From: Pardosa pseudoannulata
Taxonomy: Eukaryota > Arthropoda > Arachnida > Araneae > Lycosidae
Assembly (NCBI GenBank): GCA_032207245.1
Contig: CM063508.1
Coordinates: 89,927,390 to 89,991,389, forward strand
DNA length: 64,000 nt
Direction of reading: 5' to 3'
Both the position numbers and the translations under genes were made by a program. The notes beneath the pieces are model-generated. The model made no database searches. It was not told the origin of the DNA and saw nothing but the letters and a program-made list of their open reading frames with translations. How positions within the stretch are numbered: the stretch's first letter is position 1; each line of letters opens with the position of its first letter. Positions 51,403 to 64,000 of the stretch are shown here, piece after piece.

Positions 51403-54400
51403 TTTTCAATTTCATTATAAAAGTTTTTTTCTTGCTCAGTTTTAAATGACATTTCTTACAACACACAATCTCAGGGGGGATTGCAGATATGTCTAATTTT
51501 TATGCATTTTTTCATTCTGAAATCTAAATTTCTGTAAGTATATGTATGTGTGTGTGTGGTGTGTATTTATCTTATTTTTAATGAAGTTTTCAACAAAAAT
51601 TACAATGCATTATTTTCTAATTGAGAAAGATATTAAAAATGCCCTTATATAACATTCTGGATTTTACGTACGTACATCTATGCATTTTGGGAAATTTTTC
51701 TTAAGACATAGAAAGAAAGCAGAACTACCTGTTTCATACTCATTTGTTAGGTAATTTACTCAGTATTGTTTCAATTTGTTAGTTTACAAATTGAGGCAAT
51801 AACAAATAGATTTTTAATAAATTTGAAAACTATGCATTTTATTAATGAAATGCAAATGAAATTAAAAATGTTTGTATACATGCATCTGTAACCCAGTTAT
51901 TTTATGAGTTATTTGAAATTATGTTGGAATTTTGCTTTACAGTGTTTTCAAGATTTTTGAAGTGGAATTCCAGTCATCCCTGATATCAGGCGATGGAGAA
52001 CTTTAGAGGGTGGTTTGGGTTGGTCCACCCCTGTTTTATAAGACTTTATTTTTAAATCACTCATTATACTTTTTTTTTTTTGATATTATCTTAATTTCGA
52101 GTAGGTAATCTGCCCTGGCATATATGCTGCACATGCTATAATTGACTAAAAGGGAAACATTCATCTTATCCTCAGCTCTACATTATGACATGCTACACCA
52201 CTTTTATTTTATTTTTTCCACAGTGTGTGGCATAGTATGAAGAAAAAAAGGCCCCAATAAACAATGTAATAATAATGTTTAGTTAAAAAATTATTTTTGG
52301 ACTAATAAAAGTTAAAATATTCCTTTCGATATGCCATTTTGGCAGATATGCTGAAAACATTAAATAGACTTTTAAACACATTTAAAATTTTAAGCCATGC
52401 CTTATCTATTCAAAATTACAGCACTTTTAAAGCTAGGTATTATTAAATTATCCACAACGTATTAGATGAAGCCGAATCCTCTGTCATAAAGGTGAGAATA
52501 CTCAGCATAGTGTGCATCGGTATAATTTCTCAGTAGGGTGTGTATCAGTATAATTTAAGTTTAATAATTAAGATGCTAATAGTTATAAGAGAATATGGTC
52601 TTAAAAATTAAAGGAAATCTTTGCAATCCTAAATAATTTATAAAACAAGTTATAGAATATTAAAAATAAAATAATAAGAATTTACATTATTCTAGAAAAA
52701 ATAAAAATAAAATATTTTTGCAGTTGCAAGGCATCTGTTTTATGGGATTTTATGATTTTTTTATTAAGAAAATTACAAAAATTAAAATACAATTAAAGTT
52801 ATAGAATATAAACAAATTAAGAGTGAAGATAATTATTGAGGGAGGAGTAGCAAGCATCATCATGGCACTCTCTAGTATCAGTGTGGTAAATATAATTGAA
52901 TTAGAAATTTGGAAAAGCAAAATTAGAAAAATAAAATGATTTTAAGGGAGCATAGTGGTGGCCGCTTACAATTTTGTCTTTCCTGAAATCATAATCAGGA
53001 AGCTCAGCAATGATTTCATTTATATTATAAATATTGTAAAAATTAATAGAATCTTCAATGCAAATATCTTTAATAAAACTTAGGATTAAAATAAATCTCT
53101 CATCTCTAAAATACTTAGAATTTCATAGTAAACCATTAGTTTTGTAACATATAGAATCTGATATTTTCTTTATAAAATAATCAGTAACATTCTTAGAGAT
53201 GTACTGATATATACAGACATGTGAGTGATCATATGCTTAAAAAAAGTGAGAAAAGTGACAAATTTCTTTTTCTTTCCTTTTTATTCTTAAGAAAAGATTA
53301 TAAAATTTTGTTAATACTGAAAATTGATCTATGTTGTATTAAATTATATACTGAATGGCCAAAAATTACAAATACCCTTTATTTGAAAGTAAACTGGTCA
53401 GATAGTTACATAACATAGCTGCTTATATAAGGCATGCTCAGCATCAAGCATTGTTATCACATAAATTAATGTCAAAATGAGTAAAAATAAAGATTTAAGT
53501 GCATTTAAATAAAGAATGATCATTGGCAATCTCTGAAAGAACAGCTCTTGTAGAATTTCCTCACCAACCAGTATCTTGGGCATTTAGAGAGTGACAGTTG
53601 AGAAAAAAAAATCAAGCAATGACTTTTTAGTCTAAGAAGATGGGTGAATGATGTAAGTGAAAGGTGATTAGCACACATACCATGCAAAATGAGATGGGTA
53701 ACAACATGACAAATTAATGTTCAATGGTCAAATTCATTACTTTGATAATCTAAGAGAGAACAATGTTACAAAATCACACTTTTGCTTTCTTATTTAAATA
53801 TTTGATTATCAGTGATGACTTATTTTTAAAACTTTAAAAAGGTCAAGTTTTCAGGGTCTTTTTTTATTTAAGAAAAATTTTAAAATCTACTTGAAATTTT
53901 CTCAATTTTTTTCCCTGAAAATTTTAATTCTAACATACAAAGCAGTCTTTAACCCCTTTATACCTTTCTAATTAGAATTTGTTTTTAAAACAAGTGTAGT
54001 CTCAGTTTTTCAAAATTCTAAATATATTTTCTTCAATGTTTGTGTTCAAAATGTAAACATGTATAGGTACACATTTAAACATATGAAAGGTTAAATATTG
54101 GTTTGATTATAAAACAGTATGATGCATGGTCCAAAATGCTACATAAGACATTTGAGAAAATTTCAAAATTTGTCTTTTATTTCAATCTTTTCTTCCATAA
54201 CATTTTTTATATTACAGAAAATATGTTAGATTACATATTTGTATTGTCTCTAAAATTTAACAGAACATTGAGTTAAAAGATTAAAAGTACTCAAATGAGT
54301 TAAAAATATTTTTGTTGTAAGGTTCTTTCACTACACAATTTATTGCTATTACTATAAGAATTATGTAACAACTTTAAATCAAGTGCAAGTTTACCTTCCC

Positions 54401-55077
54401 TCCATGCACAAGCAGGAAATCAGTATATTGAAAATGTCAGAAGGGGAAAGATTGGTTCTGAAGAATCTCTTTGACCATTCTTAGATTTACTATTGAGGAG
54501 GAGGGGGGGTGCACACATTTTTTGAGGGTGTGTATGTTGGTATAAAGTAAATTTTAGTAATTTATAAAATTTTGGTTATTAGTAAATTGCTATACAATAC
54601 CCTAACTTTCCTGCTATAGTATTCAAGGCTTGTCATTGCATGCATATGCAATTTTTATTATACAGTTTTGATATAATTTTATTACATATATTTAATGTAT
54701 ATTGTGTTTTGTTTAAGTGTGTATATGTAAGAGAGGAGGGAAAATTATTTGAAGTATCCTGTATCCTTCCAAATGTATTTCAGTATTATCAGTCTTGGTT
54801 ATATCACATCTTAAAACTTGATTTATAATCAAATTGATCCCAAGTATATTTGCAACTTGCAAATGCAAAGGTTGTAGTTGTACAAAAATTAACTATTATT
54901 TGTGAATTACTATACTTAAATTGGTCAGTGCATTTAAAATCTGTCAATATATTTCCTCCAATATTTTAGTTTTGGCCAGTAAAGTAGACTAGCTTTTATC
55001 TATCAAACCACAGCTAAGGTTTAGATTCTGTGGGGAAATGGGCTTTTTAAAATTATATACAGTTTAATACTATAATG

Positions 55078-55104
55078 TACATATATATATATATATATAT
55101 ATAT
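55078..55104. repeat. (TA)n microsatellite
   Basis: About 26 bp of TA. Confidence 0.9.
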
Positions 55105-55321
55105 GTCCATGCTTAATCTTGTGTAATGTATTTTGGTAAGTGCATAAAAAATTTGGTACAAAAATATTAAAATAAAAAAAGTAGCAAAATTTAAAAAACT
55201 GAACTTTTTAAAGTTTTGATTAAGTAAAAAAATATTTCAGTATGCTCTTTTATTTCACTGCTAAAATGCAATTCAGTAAAGTCTAGAATTTCTTGGGGGT
55301 ATGTAGAGCACATTGTACCTC

Positions 55322-55351
55322 CCCCCTTGATATGAAAACATATCAAGGGGG
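55322..55351. repeat. Perfect hairpin, 13-bp arms with AAAA loop
   Basis: CCCCCTTGATATG, AAAA, then the exact reverse complement. GC-rich ends make it stable compared with its AT-rich surroundings. On the - strand the loop is TTTT. It lies between GNPDA and the kinase gene, possibly within the kinase 3' UTR. Confidence 0.85.
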
Positions 55352-55702
55352 TAATCATAAGCTCACTAATATTATGGATCTCCTTTATGTTCAAATGGAA
55401 TTTGTTCCTGTTACACCTTAGATAAAAAGAAACATAAAGAACACTTTTTTATTATTATTTAAAACACATATTTACAATAACAATAATAGAGAGAGACAGT
55501 GAGACATATATCTTCTTTTTGAATACTTTCTCTTGAGTTCAAGTTTCATTAAGTTATTATCAACCCAAAAAAATTCCCAATCAATAAAAAATGATTAAAT
55601 TTTCTTTGAAAACCTGTAAACCCTTAAAAAAATTAGTGCACACTGAAGGTATAAATCAGCTACATGTTAGCCAATCTTGTAAAATTGTGTAATATATACA
55701 TC

Positions 55703-56340
55703 AGTTTTCACATAAGGCTCATGTATACTAATGTGCATAAAGTTGAAAAAACATTTTTCATTTAAAAATATCAAACAGCTTTTAATTATTTACACAGTGC
55801 ATTAAAAATCAGCTTTCAAAAAAAGTAATTTAAATGCTTAAAGTATCACTGGCAACAACTTTCAGTAGTCTTGAAAAACATTAAAAGTAGCTGATGTCTC
55901 ATTTATCTTATGTAAACATCTAGATACAAATTAAGAATATGAGAATTGGTTTAGAAATAGCTTATTTTAGTTATTATATCTTATAAAAACATTACTTCTG
56001 TTTAATGTATAAAAAAAGATTTTTAATATAGTTTTCAGAATTGAATGTCACCTGTAAATTGTCCTATATATTTTACAAATAACAATTCTTTTTAAAATTT
56101 TTCACATTCATATCAGTTTTCATACAATGCTCATGCATACACACACACTTTTAAAATTGTATAGAATTCACTCAGTTTAAATGACATTCATAAACATTTT
56201 TTATATAAAAACACTAGACACATTTTTATTTATTTACATAGCACAATATAAAGCATGCTGCAATAAAAGTAATTTAAATGTTTGTATAATTAACAATTTA
56301 AAATAATACTCTTCAAAATTCAATGTAAAAAACATTAAGA
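55703..56340. repeat. Diverged tandem duplication, spacing about 407 bp
   Basis: Two stretches of about 230 bp share an ordered set of words. Each has ATCAGTTTTCA(C/T)A followed by GCTCATG(T/C)ATAC, then TTATTTACA(C/T)AG, then AAAAGTAATTTAAATG, then AAAACATTAA. The copies start near 55703 and 56110. Divergence is high, so the event is old. Confidence 0.55.
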
Positions 56341-58049
56341 ACACTTGTATTTGGCATGAGAAGTTTTTACAAGGCTTCGAACCGAAACTGAACTAAAAAA
56401 AAATATGTTTGTCAGGCAATGAAAGAAAAAAAACAGTACTGACTCTTCTTCCCCGAAAAAATAATCTATTTTGGTTCAACATATATTCAGTTATTTTATC
56501 ACTAACCAACATCACTCCTTCAATGTTGTCAACTTAAAACTCTTTTATAACTGTAGCTAACTTCATGACATACTTTAGCTTGTGTTTTGGATACTTCACT
56601 TTACATGATAATATTTGAAACTTCCAAAATTATTTTCTTCTATATTCTGATAGTACATTTTCTCTGTACTTAATTAAAAAACTTTTTTTGATTTAATTTT
56701 TGATTTAATTTTTATATCATTTTTCATTAATGTAGTTTAAAAAATCCCCAAATGCACACTAACTTCTATTTACGAGGTTACATATTAAGTTTATAAAAAA
56801 ATCATGTTTTTTAAACTGTTAAGTTTGTTTTAGCACAAATATAAATAAAGTTATTCATTTGGAATTAAACCAAAAACCAAATCAAACTATATTTTTGTAA
56901 GAATTGAACTGGTATATTTTTATTAATTGATACAATAAATTACGGTTCGAAGCCATGATGTTTTATAAAAAATATATTATACAACTTTGTATATATTGTT
57001 TCTAGTTTCATTAAAAATGTGCAGATGCTTAGCAGAAATAATTCATTCTGTTCCACTTATCAGCACCTTGTACAAACTTCTCTATCTTCAAAAGTCTTCA
57101 AGTAACCTATTTATATACATGAAAAAATATATATTAAATATGCTATTATTAAGAACTTAAACTATCCACCACCAAGGTTTAATGAAGTATAACAAATTTA
57201 GTATATTTAAAATAATTTCATTGGTATGGTTTGGACAGGTCAGACTGGAAGATCTCACTTAAAGTAATAGAGATAAATCTTGACACATATTGAAGTTAAT
57301 AATTTTTTTTAAAGAAATTAGAGCAATAATAATAAAACATTCAAAATTTTTTCTATTGTATTAATTTAAGAAATAAGCAATTATTAATTTAACTTCCCAA
57401 AAGTATATGGATAAGCCTATCAATTTTATGCCATATATATGTATATGTGTGTATGCAAGTATATTTATATATACAGGCTATAAGGTCATAAATAACCTTG
57501 AAGCAAAATGAGGCTGACACTAAAAAAGTTTTAAACTAGGCTTCTTCAAGTCAAGTTAAGCCCTTGGATTCAAATTCCTAGGAATTAGATTTTAACTCAC
57601 TAGGGCAATAACGACAGAGCCTGTAATAGTCCAGCGAATAAGAAAATGTTTTTTTTTAATGAACAGAAATTGAAAACATTTTAAAATAAAAAATGACAGA
57701 TTAATAAGCCTTTTTAAATATATGTTTTTTAGATTAAGGTGATTTTTCTGTAATTTTAAAGTTTTTTTCTTCCAGATCATTTGAACTAATTCAATAAATA
57801 CTAATTTATACATGTGTTGACATTTTGAATAATGATAATTCCAGTAAGAGGATGGGAGCAGGAATATATCAGCCCCAAGCCTCAATAACTGTAGGTCCGC
57901 CACAGGTACTAGGTAAATAGTACATTTGGTTGTTATCATTCAGTGTACTAGGATTAGCAAAAATACCTGTTTCATATAACTACCCAACTGTTTCAGTTTG
58001 GGTACTACAGTAAATTTGTTATACTTCATTAAAGATAAATAATAGCTAT

Positions 58050-63782
<5,733 letters not shown>

Positions 63783-64000
63783 AACGGGTGATCAAAAAGT
63801 CCGTATAAACTTTAAAAATTCATAATAACCGGAAAAATAACCAAAATAAAAAACGGTTTGCAGGGTTAGTATCGCTAGGGCATGGGATTTTTTTTAAACA
63901 GAAAAAACAGTAACTCAAAAACAGCCGACAGATGGCGCTGGTACGAGCGACTTCGGTGGAAATATGCAAATGAGACTGTTATAAGAACTTGCGCTCCTAT
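63783..64000. mobile_element. End of a mariner-like or other terminal-repeat transposon, cut by window edge
   Basis: Begins after a TA with ACGGGTGATCAAAAAGTCC, the kind of start seen at mariner-type ends, and moves abruptly into GC-richer sequence (GACAGATGGCGCTGGTACGA) that continues to the window end. No transposase frame is visible in 218 bp and the other end is outside, so the class is provisional. Confidence 0.4.

Larger units (their letters stand above)
51403..58049. other. Gene-free interval between convergent GNPDA and the receptor kinase gene
   Basis: About 6.6 kb, AT-rich, with no supported coding frame. It contains a (TA)n tract at 55078-55104, a perfect hairpin at 55322-55351 and a diverged duplication at 55703-56340. 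Part of the right side is presumably the 3' UTR of the kinase gene. A patch near 53340-53780 (ATACTGAATGGCCAAAAATT...) looks vaguely like a Tc1-type end, but I cannot support it. Confidence 0.45.

Noticed and set aside
56373..56954. Inverted 11-mers GGCTTCGAACC and GGTTCGAAGCC as a transposon's ends
   Set aside because: The similarity does not extend beyond 11 bp, TTCGAA is itself palindromic, and no target duplication flanks them.
57592..57939. 115-codon open frame downstream of the kinase gene
   Set aside because: Lys/Leu/Phe-rich chance frame without family resemblance or splice context.

Overview
The window is nuclear DNA from an animal, most likely an arthropod. It is very AT-rich and non-coding over most of its length, with GT-AG introns from a few hundred bases to more than 4 kb, many (TA)n microsatellites, decayed DNA transposons, a non-LTR retrotransposon tail, solo-LTR-like insertions and a tRNA-derived SINE. 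The coding genes have recognisable animal orthologues. An arachnid or similar chelicerate is my guess from the repeat types; nothing in the sequence proves it.

There are four protein-coding genes in two tail-to-tail pairs. (1) An RFX1/2/3-type transcription factor lies on the + strand: 13 exons from 725 to the stop at 20253, with its N-terminal exons upstream of the window. (2) Integrator subunit 5 (INTS5) lies on the - strand: four coding exons, 36088 down to 28764, complete at 919 aa. (3) Glucosamine-6-phosphate deaminase (GNPDA) lies on the + strand: five exons, 43296 to 51128, complete at 274 aa with all four catalytic residues. (4) A PDGF/VEGF-receptor-like receptor tyrosine kinase lies on the - strand: five exons, 63211 down to 58050, comprising the kinase C-lobe and cytoplasmic tail; the rest lies beyond base 64000. 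All exon joins listed were checked by hand for splice dinucleotides and frame.

The 8.5 kb between RFX and INTS5 holds no gene or mobile element I can recognise, and may be largely a long RFX 3' UTR. The 7.2 kb between the divergent INTS5 and GNPDA starts is a repeat sink: palindromes, a pogo deletion derivative, LTR ends, and a SINE with clear target-site duplications. The 6.9 kb between GNPDA and the kinase gene has no recognisable gene.

Mobile elements with boundaries readable to the base are: a pogo/Tigger element at 3208-5191 (TA target site), two non-autonomous hAT-type elements at 44125-44798 and 58919-59554 (each with a perfect 8-bp target duplication), and a SINE at 41074-41244 (11-bp target duplication). 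The strangest structure is in a kinase intron at about 61123-61535: nearly three head-to-tail copies of a 149-bp unit whose own ends are inverted repeats. There is also a perfect 62-bp palindrome in an INTS5 intron. I see no operon, CRISPR array, defence system or other clearly new multi-gene system. The four genes have unrelated jobs (ciliary/cell-type transcription, snRNA and mRNA 3'-end control, amino-sugar catabolism, growth-factor signalling) and are simply neighbours.
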